Origin: CAJWPI01 sp964571215 | GTDB taxonomy: Bacteria; Pseudomonadota; Gammaproteobacteria; Magnimaribacterales; Magnimaribacteraceae | NCBI GenBank assembly: GCA_964571215.1 | Contig: CAZMZZ010000035.1 | Coordinates: 1-16,154, forward strand | Direction: 5' to 3' | DNA length: 16,154 nucleotides | Part shown: positions 1-6,943 of the stretch, one piece after another | Layout: each line of letters begins with the position of its first letter | Position numbering within the stretch: the stretch's first letter is position 1 | Made by a program: the position numbers and the translations under genes | The notes under the pieces: generated by a model | The model's database searches: none | The model's input: only the letters and a program-made list of their open reading frames with translations | Told to the model about the DNA's origin: nothing

Positions 1-111
1 GGAGATGTAGTTGTCTTTGGGCAGTATGCTGGAAGCAATACAGTCAAAGTAGATGGAGATGAACTGGTAGTTTTAAATGAGAATGAGATTCTTGGTGTTC
101 TTGAAAAATAA
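1..111 (+). CDS. groES: GroES co-chaperonin, C-terminal fragment
   Basis: The window opens in frame inside this gene; 36 C-terminal residues remain before the TAA stop. The visible part contains the GDxVxFGxYAG segment, then a VDG(D/E)E turn and an ending (EILGVLEK) typical of the GroES beta barrel. GroES is the heptameric lid that closes the GroEL folding chamber in the cytoplasm and is normally about 95-97 residues long, so roughly two thirds lie upstream of the window. The groEL start codon follows after 24 bp, the usual groESL operon arrangement. The promoter and any heat-shock element are outside the window and cannot be judged. Confidence 0.95.
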   Translation, partial: GDVVVFGQYAGSNTVKVDGDELVVLNENEILGVLEK

Positions 112-135
112 CTTATTTATAGAGAGGAATTAATA

Positions 136-1779
136 ATGGCAAAAGAAGTTAAATTTAGTGATTCAGCTAGAAACGGTATGTTAGCTGGAGTTAACATATT
201 AGCGGATGCTGTAAAAGTAACTTTAGGACCAAAAGGTCGAAATGTTATATTGGACAAATCTTTTGGAGCTCCAACCGTTACTAAGGATGGGGTTTCTGTA
301 GCAAAAGAAATTGAACTCCAAGACAAGTTTGAAAATATGGGTGCACAAATGGTAAAAACTGTTGCTTCTCAGACTTCTGATGAAGCAGGTGATGGTACAA
401 CTACTGCAACAGTTTTAGCCCAAGCTATAGTTAATGAAGGGTTAAAATCGGTATCTGCTGGATTTAATCCAATGGACTTAAAAAGGGGAATAGATAAGGC
501 TGTAAGTGCAGCAGTTGATACTCTTCAAGGTGCCTCCCAACCCTGTGAAGATGACACTTCAATTTCTCAAGTTGGTACTATCTCAGCAAATAGCGACACT
601 GCAGTTGGAGAAATTATTGCTGAAGCTATGCAAAAAGTAGGTAAAGAAGGGGTAATAACTGTTGAAGAAGGAAGTGGCATAGAAAATGAATTAGAAGTTG
701 TTGAGGGAATGCAGTTTGATAGAGGCTATCTATCACCTTATTTTATTAATAATCAAGATCGTATGACTGCAGAGCTTGAACAACCTTTTATTCTTCTTCA
801 TGATAAGAAAATTTCAAACATTAGAGATCTTCTTCCATTGCTTGAAGCAGTAGCTAAAGCGGGTAAACCTTTATTAGTAATTGCTGAAGACATAGAAGGT
901 GAAGCTTTAGCAACTTTAGTAGTAAATAATATGAGAGGAGTTGTGAAAGTAGCAGCTTGTAAGGCTCCAGGTTTTGGGGATAGAAGAAAAGCCATGCTAG
1001 AAGATATAGCAATTCTTACTGGCGGTACAGTAATATCAGAAGAGGTTGGTCTAAGTTTAGAGGGAGCTAGCATTGAAGATCTAGGCTCTGCTAAGAAAGT
1101 AGAGTTAAATAAAGAAGATACAACTATTATTGACGGATCGGGTGCTTCGGACAATATCTCTGGGAGAGTGAAACAAATTCAAACTCAAATAGAAGATACT
1201 TCCTCAGATTATGATAAAGAAAAGTTACAAGAGAGAGTAGCCAAACTTGCTGGAGGAGTTGCAGTTATTAAAGTAGGTGCAGGCTCTGAAGTAGAGATGA
1301 AAGAGAAGAAAGCAAGAGTAGAAGATGCTCTTCATTCTACTAGAGCTGCTGTTGAAGAAGGTGTTGTAGCTGGAGGAGGAGTGGCTTTGGTAAGAGCACT
1401 TCAGAAGATAGAGGGGTTAACAGGTGATAATGAAGACCAAAATGTTGGAATTAACATCGCTTTAAGAGCTATGGAAACTCCTTTAAGACAGATTATATCC
1501 AATGCTGGAGAGGAATCTTCTGTAGTGTTAGATAAAATTAAAGCAGGTAAAGGTAATTATGGTTTTAATGCCCAAACAGGTGAATATGGAGATATGATTG
1601 AGATGGGAATACTAGATCCTGCAAAGGTAACTAGAACCGCTCTACAGGCAGCAGGCTCGGTTGCAGGTTTGATGGTAACTACTGAGGCAATGATCTCTGA
1701 TATTCCAGAAGAAAATGCAGCCCCTCCAGGTATGCCACCAGGAATGGATGGTATGGGAGGTATGGGAGGCATGATGTAA
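136..1779 (+). CDS. groEL: GroEL chaperonin, 60 kDa subunit
   Basis: The product has 547 residues, the usual length. It forms the double-ring ATP-driven folding chamber with GroES. The N-terminal equatorial domain has the nucleotide loop TLGPKGRN (about 29-36) and the DGTTT motif (86-90). The apical domain is in the middle. The second equatorial part holds RVEDALH, whose Asp397 I match to the catalytic Asp398 of E. coli GroEL, and EEGVVAGGGVAL. The end is the flexible GGM-rich tail (GMGGMGGMM). The ATG follows a good ribosome binding site, AGAGAGGAA at 121-129. It is the second gene of groESL and is followed directly by a strong terminator, so the operon ends here. Nothing looks degraded or unusual. 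Confidence 0.99.
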   Translation: MAKEVKFSDSARNGMLAGVNILADAVKVTLGPKGRNVILDKSFGAPTVTKDGVSVAKEIELQDKFENMGAQMVKTVASQTSDEAGDGTTTATVLAQAIVNEGLKSVSAGFNPMDLKRGIDKAVSAAVDTLQGASQPCEDDTSISQVGTISANSDTAVGEIIAEAMQKVGKEGVITVEEGSGIENELEVVEGMQFDRGYLSPYFINNQDRMTAELEQPFILLHDKKISNIRDLLPLLEAVAKAGKPLLVIAEDIEGEALATLVVNNMRGVVKVAACKAPGFGDRRKAMLEDIAILTGGTVISEEVGLSLEGASIEDLGSAKKVELNKEDTTIIDGSGASDNISGRVKQIQTQIEDTSSDYDKEKLQERVAKLAGGVAVIKVGAGSEVEMKEKKARVEDALHSTRAAVEEGVVAGGGVALVRALQKIEGLTGDNEDQNVGINIALRAMETPLRQIISNAGEESSVVLDKIKAGKGNYGFNAQTGEYGDMIEMGILDPAKVTRTALQAAGSVAGLMVTTEAMISDIPEENAAPPGMPPGMDGMGGMGGMM

Positions 1780-1806
1780 AAAAAGGCCCTTCGGGGCTTT
1801 TTTTTT
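1780..1806 (+). terminator. Intrinsic terminator of groESL
   Basis: Directly after the groEL stop, an A-rich arm and GGCCC pair with GGGCT and a T-run around a TTCG tetraloop (loop 1790-1793; C1789-G1794, C1788-G1795, C1787-G1796, G1786-C1797, G1785-T1798, then A-T pairs). It ends in nine T residues (1798-1806). This is a textbook rho-independent terminator that separates groESL from the next gene. Confidence 0.93.
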
Positions 1807-1816
1807 AAAATAGATT

Positions 1817-1844
1817 TTGTAACTTTTTCCAAATTTAGTATTAT
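1817..1844 (+). promoter_or_regulatory. Candidate sigma-70 promoter for the PuuD-like gene
   Basis: TTGTAA (1817-1822) and TATTAT (1839-1844) are separated by 16 bp just downstream of the groESL terminator. The expected start near 1851 would fall at the edge of the GGGAGGAG ribosome binding site, giving a very short leader. The terminator before it and the one after the next gene make an independent promoter here likely, but AT-rich DNA gives chance matches easily. Confidence 0.4.
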
Positions 1845-1865
1845 CTACAAGGGAGGAGTCAAAAA

Positions 1866-2501
1866 ATGGAAGATTTATACAATATGTTATTCCGATGGGG
1901 TCATATTCTTTTTGGAATTACTTGGATAGGTTTACTTTATTACTTTAATTTTGTTCAGACTGAATATGTTAAAGAAGCTGAAGAGGATGCGAGGAAAGAT
2001 GTTATTGCAAAGCTAGCCCCTAGAGCTCTATGGTGGTTTAGGTGGGCAGCTTTCTTTACATTCTTGACCGGTATTGTTCTTTTATATTTTATTCACATGC
2101 GTCTAAACTTAGATATAATTTTGGGACTGACTATGGGTACCTTAATGATGCTCAATGTGTGGGGAATAATTTGGCCAAACCAAAAAATAGTAATAGGAAT
2201 CAAGGATGGTGATGTTTCACTTGCCGGTCCAAAAGCTGCCTTAGCATCTAGAACAAATACTCTTTTTTCATTACCAATGTTATATTTTATGGTGTCTTCT
2301 GCTCATAAACCACACGGAGGATATTTATTAGCAGGTGATATGAGTATGAATGCTTTTTATGTAGGGATGATAGTAATTTTAGCAATAGAAGCTAATGCAA
2401 TTTGGGGAAAAATGCTTCCTGTTATAACTTCTGTAAGGGATGTAATAACTTCTGGAGTTGTTTTAACAATTGCTCTTTCAAGCATAGCATTCTATTTATA
2501 G
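1866..2501 (+). CDS. Membrane protein related to the N-terminal domain of PuuD-type urate hydroxylase
   Basis: The 211-residue product appears to be an integral membrane protein with about six hydrophobic segments (near 9-28, 58-77, 82-103, 131-146, 163-180 and 192-211). I recognise the pattern RWGHILFGITWIGLLYYFN (10-28), ALWWFRW (54-60), LNVWGIIWPNQK (96-107) and the PKAALASRTN segment (122-131) as the PuuD/urate oxidase N-terminal membrane family. Characterised PuuD proteins are longer and carry a C-terminal cytochrome c domain; no CxxCH motif is present here. Histidines 13, 77, 147 and 150 lie in or near membrane segments and could be cofactor ligands, which is inference. No purine-degradation gene is nearby, so urate oxidation should not be assumed. 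The ATG follows a strong site, GGGAGGAG (1851-1858). It forms a single-gene unit between two terminators. Confidence 0.72.
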   Translation: MEDLYNMLFRWGHILFGITWIGLLYYFNFVQTEYVKEAEEDARKDVIAKLAPRALWWFRWAAFFTFLTGIVLLYFIHMRLNLDIILGLTMGTLMMLNVWGIIWPNQKIVIGIKDGDVSLAGPKAALASRTNTLFSLPMLYFMVSSAHKPHGGYLLAGDMSMNAFYVGMIVILAIEANAIWGKMLPVITSVRDVITSGVVLTIALSSIAFYL

Positions 2502-2516
2502 ACAAATAGACTTATT

Positions 2517-2543
2517 AAAGGGGCCCCCTGGCCCCTTTTTTTT
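2517..2543 (+). terminator. Intrinsic terminator after the PuuD-like gene
   Basis: A nine-pair stem, AAAGGGGCC with GGCCCCTTT (2517-2525 and 2530-2538), closes a CCCT loop and runs into an eight-T tract (2536-2543). The stem is perfect and GC-rich against an AT-rich background. It isolates the upstream single-gene unit from the permease gene. Confidence 0.94.
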
Positions 2544-2568
2544 GTGAGTTTTTTAACCAAAGCAAGGG

Positions 2569-2574
2569 TAGAAT
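2569..2574 (+). promoter_or_regulatory. Candidate -10 element for the SLC13 permease gene (possibly leaderless)
   Basis: TAGAAT lies 6 bp before the ATG at 2581, so a start about 7 bp downstream would fall on or next to the A of the start codon. No good -35 is seen at 16-18 bp; TTGTGA (2542-2547) is 21 bp away. An AAGGG (2564-2568) lies 12 bp before the ATG, rather far for a ribosome binding site. The permease gene needs some promoter in the 37 bp between the terminator and its start, or must rely on read-through. Confidence 0.28.
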
Positions 2575-2580
2575 AATCTC

Positions 2581-4350
2581 ATGTACGATCAACTTCTAGT
2601 AGCAATTATACTTTTTTCAGTATTAGGCTTACTAATATGGGGAAAATGGAGGTACGATGGTGTAGTTTTAGTGGCTTTAGCATTAATGGTGCTTTTAGAT
2701 TTAGTTCCTGCAAAAGAAGCTTTTTTTGGTTTTGGACATCCTGCTGTTATTACTGTTGCTTTGGTTCTGCTGATAAGTAAAGCACTTGAAAAATCTGGAC
2801 TTATAAATTTAATAGGTGATTTTATAAGACAAAGAGTTACTGGAGAAACTCAGTTTTTAGTGGTTTTAATGTTTGCGGCAGGTCTTCTTTCTTCTTTCAT
2901 GAATAATATTGGTGCTATGGCTATGCTTTTGCCTATAACTATTGGAATAGCTCAGAAGATGGAGTGGAATCCATCTAAATTTCTTATGCCTTTAGCCTTC
3001 GCTTCTATTTTAGGAGGAATGAATACAAAGATTGGAACCCCGCCCAATATTATTATTTCCGAGTTTAGAGAAGAAGAGACTAATCAAACGTTTCAATTCT
3101 TTGATTTTGCTTTTGCAGGATTCCCAGTAAGTTTCCTAGGCATTCTATTTTTAGCATTTGTAGGATGGCGTTTTGTGAAATTAAGAGAGGAGGGTAGTGC
3201 TAAAAGACCCCTAGTAGATATTCAGGATTACTTAGTTGAAATGACTATTGGTGAAGAAAGTGAATTAGTAGGCAAGAGGGTACATGAATTAACAAGCCAA
3301 CTTGCAGCTGATAATGTTTTGATGGGTGTAGTCTCAGATAAAGGTACTATCAGAAAATCACATCATCTTGAGACTTTTGAGGCTTTACAAATCCTTGTTT
3401 TAAAAATTTCTCCTGATGATGTAGCTTCAATACAAAATGAATTTGGTTTAATAATTGACCCTGAACTTGAAGACCAAACACATCAAGGTGAGTTAGGAGA
3501 AATTGAAGCCATGATTACTCCTAGATCAAGGTTAATTGGTCGTAAATACCATTATTTTAAGCGTATGGCTAGAGGTGTGCTTTCTCTTCTAGGTTTGTGG
3601 AGACAGGGAATAAAGCTTAGAAGAAGGTTAGAAAGAGAAATATTCAAAGCAGGAGATGTTTTACTTTTATCTACCAGGGATACTGATGATAGAGCAGCAG
3701 AAAAACTTGAATTGCTTGGTCTAATGCCTCTTTGGAAAAGAGAATTAGATGTTATTAGAGACACATCGAAAGTTGTACAAGCAGTCTCTATTTTTGGACT
3801 TGCTTTATTTTCAGTTATATTTATGGGAATTAATATTATTGTTGCCTTTTTGCTATGTGTTTTAGCCTTTGCATCTACTAGATTACTTACAGGTGATGGA
3901 ATCTATAGGCATATCGAATGGCCTATTGTTGTGATGTTGGGTGCTATGATACCCATTGGAGGTGCTTTGACCTCTACTGGTTTAACTACTCTAGTAGCAG
4001 ACTATATAAGTAATAATTTTTACGGAATGAATATATTCTGGTTGCTTGTAATTTTAATGGTTTTTACTATGTTTATCTCAGATTTAATAAATAACGCCGC
4101 AACAGCAGTAATAATGGCCCCTTTAGCTATCTCGATTGCTGAAAGATTCAATCAGCCTATAGAACCTTTCTTAATGGCAGTAGCAGTCGGGGCGAGTTGT
4201 GCATTTCTTTCACCTATAGGACATCAATGTAATACTTTAGTGATGGGACCGGGAAATTATAGATTTGGTGATTATTGGAGACTTGGCTTACCGCTAGAAT
4301 TGCTAATAGTCTGTATCTCTATACCTGTAATTCTTTTAACTTGGTTCTAA
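2581..4350 (+). CDS. SLC13/DASS-family anion permease with internal TrkA-C (RCK-C) domains
   Basis: The 589-residue inner-membrane transporter belongs to the divalent anion:Na+ symporter (CitT/SLC13) superfamily. The N-terminal half (about 1-200) holds SSFMNNIGAMAMLLP (104-118) and GTPPN (152-156). The C-terminal half (about 398-589) holds the matching signatures SDLINNAATAVIMAP (500-514) and SPIGHQCNTLVMGPG (544-558), the inverted repeat that forms the substrate site. The cytoplasmic insert (about 210-390) contains two TrkA-C-like modules (about 214-285 and 308-368), as in the SLC13 subgroup often annotated for sulfate or other anions; the substrate cannot be read from the sequence. The ATG is the first plausible start and has no well-spaced ribosome binding site. 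It stands alone on the plus strand and converges with the mechanosensitive channel gene, 5 bp between stops and no hairpin between them. Confidence 0.9.
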   Translation: MYDQLLVAIILFSVLGLLIWGKWRYDGVVLVALALMVLLDLVPAKEAFFGFGHPAVITVALVLLISKALEKSGLINLIGDFIRQRVTGETQFLVVLMFAAGLLSSFMNNIGAMAMLLPITIGIAQKMEWNPSKFLMPLAFASILGGMNTKIGTPPNIIISEFREEETNQTFQFFDFAFAGFPVSFLGILFLAFVGWRFVKLREEGSAKRPLVDIQDYLVEMTIGEESELVGKRVHELTSQLAADNVLMGVVSDKGTIRKSHHLETFEALQILVLKISPDDVASIQNEFGLIIDPELEDQTHQGELGEIEAMITPRSRLIGRKYHYFKRMARGVLSLLGLWRQGIKLRRRLEREIFKAGDVLLLSTRDTDDRAAEKLELLGLMPLWKRELDVIRDTSKVVQAVSIFGLALFSVIFMGINIIVAFLLCVLAFASTRLLTGDGIYRHIEWPIVVMLGAMIPIGGALTSTGLTTLVADYISNNFYGMNIFWLLVILMVFTMFISDLINNAATAVIMAPLAISIAERFNQPIEPFLMAVAVGASCAFLSPIGHQCNTLVMGPGNYRFGDYWRLGLPLELLIVCISIPVILLTWF

Positions 4351-4355
4351 TTTAT

Positions 4356-5480
4356 CTATTCTTTTTCCTTTTTCTCTAGCTTTAATTCATTAACTTCGTT
4401 TATATTTTCAAGATAAAGAGAACGACTTGGGAAAGCAAAGTCAGACTTATGTTTAGATACAGCTGACATAATAGCAAACACCAGATCTTCTTTAATTTCT
4501 AAAAACTCTGCAAAACCAACAAATTCAGTATAACAAAGTATGGTTACATCTATTGAGCTTGATCCAAGCTCTGTTACTTTTACTACATTTTCTTGTCCAG
4601 GGTTTTTTACAAAGTCTTCATTTTTTTCTAGGTACCCTTGTATTTCTGCACAAATTTCTTTCAATTGTTGCGTAGAAGTGCTGTAAACCAGGTTAATGGT
4701 CCAAAACAGACGTCTAAATTGCATATTTTGGTGATTGATAACTTGTGCGTCAGATAAGTCAGTATTAGGCACAAATACAGGAGAAGTATCTAAAAGTCTG
4801 AGTTGTGTAGAACGAAAACCAATATTTTCTACTACTCCATGAAGCTCTTCACCAACTCTAATTCTATCTCCTGGTTGAAAACGATTTTCACTAATAATAA
4901 AGATACCGGCTATTATATTTTTGAACATATCTTGGGCTCCTAGGGCAACGGCAACGGAGAACAAGCCAAGTCCAGCTATAATAGGTCCTATCTCTATGCC
5001 CCAAACATCAAGCATCATAGCAATACCTATGACCCAGATAATTACTACAATTACCCTTCTGAACCAAGTGGTCATTGCAGGGGTTAACCAAGAAGTTCCT
5101 CCTATAAGAGAAAGAAGTGGAGTAGCAAAATTAGCTAAGGCACTAAATATAGTAAATATAACTAACATTTTTACAAGATTCGTGGCTATAAAATCCAATG
5201 ATCCTGTCATGGGTAGATATGCTGTGATTAGATAGAATCCAAAAGCAATTGGTATCAAACCCACTGGGTTTCTGAGAGATTCTATTATTTCATCATCCAG
5301 GCTGGATTGAGTTCTCTTAGCAAATTTTGCAACCCAATTTATTAGCTTCAAATTAATAAATGATCTAAGCAGCAAAGAACAAAGAATAATTGCAATACAG
5401 ACAACTATTTCATTCACACTTATCCCGCTTATACCTTTTTGCCAAATATCTATTACCAAGCTCCAAAAGTCACTCAACAT
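4356..5480 (-). CDS. MscS-family small-conductance mechanosensitive channel
   Basis: The product has 374 residues from the ATG at 5480. Several hydrophobic helices precede the MscS core. The pore helix segment GLGLFSVAVALGAQD (170-184) is followed by FKNIIAGIFII and then by the beta-domain signature PGDRIRV...GVVENIGFRSTQLR...VFVPN (203-239). A cytoplasmic alpha/beta domain follows, and a charged tail rich in Glu and Lys ends the protein. Such channels open under membrane tension and release solutes after osmotic down-shock; the exact gating of this paralogue is unknown. GTG (5492) and ATG (5486) are alternative starts, but GTGGAG at 5492-5487 sits 6 bp before the ATG at 5480, which I prefer. 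The start overlaps the 3' end of the CorB-like gene by 11 bp, so the two are probably cotranscribed and translationally coupled. Confidence 0.9.
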   Translation of the reverse strand: MLSDFWSLVIDIWQKGISGISVNEIVVCIAIILCSLLLRSFINLKLINWVAKFAKRTQSSLDDEIIESLRNPVGLIPIAFGFYLITAYLPMTGSLDFIATNLVKMLVIFTIFSALANFATPLLSLIGGTSWLTPAMTTWFRRVIVVIIWVIGIAMMLDVWGIEIGPIIAGLGLFSVAVALGAQDMFKNIIAGIFIISENRFQPGDRIRVGEELHGVVENIGFRSTQLRLLDTSPVFVPNTDLSDAQVINHQNMQFRRLFWTINLVYSTSTQQLKEICAEIQGYLEKNEDFVKNPGQENVVKVTELGSSSIDVTILCYTEFVGFAEFLEIKEDLVFAIMSAVSKHKSDFAFPSRSLYLENINEVNELKLEKKEKE

Positions 5481-6753
5481 CTTCATCTCCACTTATTATG
5501 TCCTTGTTTTTTAATCTTTCTGCTTTAGCTAGCTTAACAACATTATCTTTAATTAAAACTGTCTCGAAACGGTATTCTTCTAAACTTATTCCTACATTTT
5601 TTTCGGGTATGGATTGTGCTGTTTCTAATATCAAGCCACTCAAGGTTTTTGGTCCTTCAGTAGGTAAATCCCAGCCTATTCTCTTATTAATTTCTCTAAT
5701 CATCATACTTCCTTCAAGAAGAAAAGAACCATCAGCTTGTGGCATGATATCTATTCTGTCTACTGTATCTGAAGTAATTTCTCCAATTATTTCTTCAATT
5801 AAGTCTCTTAAAGTCAAGAGTCCTTGTATCTCTCCGTATTCATCAACAATTAAGCCAACTCTCCTAATGTCTTTTTGGAAGATCGCAAGCTGTTTACTCA
5901 GACTTGTATTTTCAGCTATGAAAAGAGGGTCTACCAGATTATTTTTTAGAGATTGCAAATTAGCTTCATCATCACTTAAAAATCTTATTTTGTTATCACC
6001 ATCAATAAATCCCGAAATATTCTCTATAGAACCCTCATAGCAAGGAATACTAGTAAAAGAGAGGCTTTCAAGTTTATTAACTATTTCTTCTAAACTTTTC
6101 TTTAAGTCTATACCTTGAATATCATTTTTAGGAATCATTACATCATTAACTGACAAATAGTCCATATCGAAGATTCCTAAAAGCATATCTTGTTGGCTTC
6201 TAGACATTCCAGAAGAAAGTAATATAGTTCTTAATTCATCTGAACTAAGCTCTTCTTCTATTTCTTTTTCTGGATTAACTCCAATCATCTTTATAAGTGT
6301 GTTAGAAATCAATCCAACTAAAGACACTAAAGGCCCCAGAATTTTTGATAAAGGTTTAAGAATAAATGAAGCAGGGAAAGCTATACTTTCAGGTTTGAGG
6401 GCAGCTATAGTTTTAGGGATAACTTCTGCAAATATTAAAATAATTAGAGTTAAAACTAACGTAAAGTAGAAAACGCCAGCATCCCCCCATAGTCTGACAG
6501 CAATAATTGTAGATAGAACTGAAGCTAAGATTATAACTACATTATTTCCAATTAATATTACTCCCAACAGTTTATCTGTTCTAGAAAGGAGTTTATTCAC
6601 TCTTTTGGCAGCCCTGTGTTTATTTTTAGCTAAATGCTTTAATCTATAGCGATTAATTGCCATCATGCTTGTTTCAGAGCTTGAAAAAAAAGCGGATAAA
6701 ACTAACAATAACCCAACAAGGCTAAAAAGAATCCAGATAGGAATTTCGTTCAA
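5470..6753 (-). CDS. corB: CNNM/CorB-type membrane protein with CBS pair and CorC_HlyC domain
   Basis: The 427 residues closely match the layout and length of E. coli YfjD/CorB. An N-terminal DUF21 (CNNM) membrane domain (about 1-160) contains SAFFSSSETSMMAINRYRL (20-38), IGNN (68-71) and the FAEVIPKT motif (108-115). Two CBS domains follow (about 203-260 and 272-328; the second has VDEYGEIQGLLTLRDLIEEI at 303-322), then a CorC_HlyC domain (about 342-415). CNNM-family proteins are linked to Mg2+/Co2+ export or its regulation; the role here is inferred from the family. The start appears to be TTG (6753-6751), because an in-frame TAA lies five codons upstream and the N-terminus aligns well; no clear ribosome binding site precedes it. 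It is the first gene of a two-gene minus-strand unit with the MscS channel, a pairing that suggests ion or osmotic homeostasis. Confidence 0.9.
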   Translation of the reverse strand: MNEIPIWILFSLVGLLLVLSAFFSSSETSMMAINRYRLKHLAKNKHRAAKRVNKLLSRTDKLLGVILIGNNVVIILASVLSTIIAVRLWGDAGVFYFTLVLTLIILIFAEVIPKTIAALKPESIAFPASFILKPLSKILGPLVSLVGLISNTLIKMIGVNPEKEIEEELSSDELRTILLSSGMSRSQQDMLLGIFDMDYLSVNDVMIPKNDIQGIDLKKSLEEIVNKLESLSFTSIPCYEGSIENISGFIDGDNKIRFLSDDEANLQSLKNNLVDPLFIAENTSLSKQLAIFQKDIRRVGLIVDEYGEIQGLLTLRDLIEEIIGEITSDTVDRIDIMPQADGSFLLEGSMMIREINKRIGWDLPTEGPKTLSGLILETAQSIPEKNVGISLEEYRFETVLIKDNVVKLAKAERLKNKDIISGDEDVE

Positions 6754-6825
6754 TTGAGTTAAGCTTTAAAAGCTTTAAAAGTAAAAAAGAGGTTCAAAAA
6801 TATAAATTGGTTATTGTTTATATAC

Positions 6826-6853
6826 ATTATATCTTAAGGGCCTCTGTTCTGAA
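6826..6853 (-). promoter_or_regulatory. Candidate promoter for corB-mscS
   Basis: On the minus strand a perfect TATAAT (6831-6826) lies about 72 bp upstream of the CorB start. The best -35 at 16 bp is only TTCAGA (6853-6848). It points away from the rpsP promoter, as expected for a divergent intergenic region. The perfect -10 supports it; the poor -35 and the AT-rich surroundings weaken it. Confidence 0.35.
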
Positions 6854-6878
6854 AAATTACTGTTTATAGTTTTTTTAG

Positions 6879-6913
6879 TTGAAAGGTATCCTATATCCCT
6901 TAGAATGAGCGCC
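6879..6913 (+). promoter_or_regulatory. rpsP operon promoter with GC-rich discriminator
   Basis: TTGAAA (6879-6884), a 16-bp spacer and TAGAAT (6901-6906) are followed by the discriminator GAGCGCC (6907-6913). The predicted start near 6913 gives a leader of about 31 nt to the rpsP ATG. G/C-rich discriminators are a known mark of stable-RNA and ribosomal protein promoters that are inhibited by ppGpp/DksA, so stringent control is a reasonable inference. A very similar -10 plus discriminator precedes rplS. Confidence 0.7.
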
Positions 6914-6943
6914 TTTTTAAGTTTATAAGTACATAAACAACTA

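Noticed and set aside
798..1154. Minus-strand open frames inside groEL, and similar ones inside the permease, aminotransferase, hom, thrC and prfB genes.
   Set aside because: They lie fully inside well-supported genes, show no recognisable domains and have no start signals.
4921..6040. Plus-strand open frames opposite mscS and corB (4921-5235 and 5390-6040).
   Set aside because: The minus-strand genes have clear family motifs along these regions; the plus-strand translations are low-complexity shadows.
6762..6779. Tandem AGCTTTAAA repeat (two 9-bp copies) as an operator upstream of corB.
   Set aside because: Only two short AT-rich copies close to the corB start, easily arising by chance in this base composition; no matching copy was seen near the rpsP promoter.
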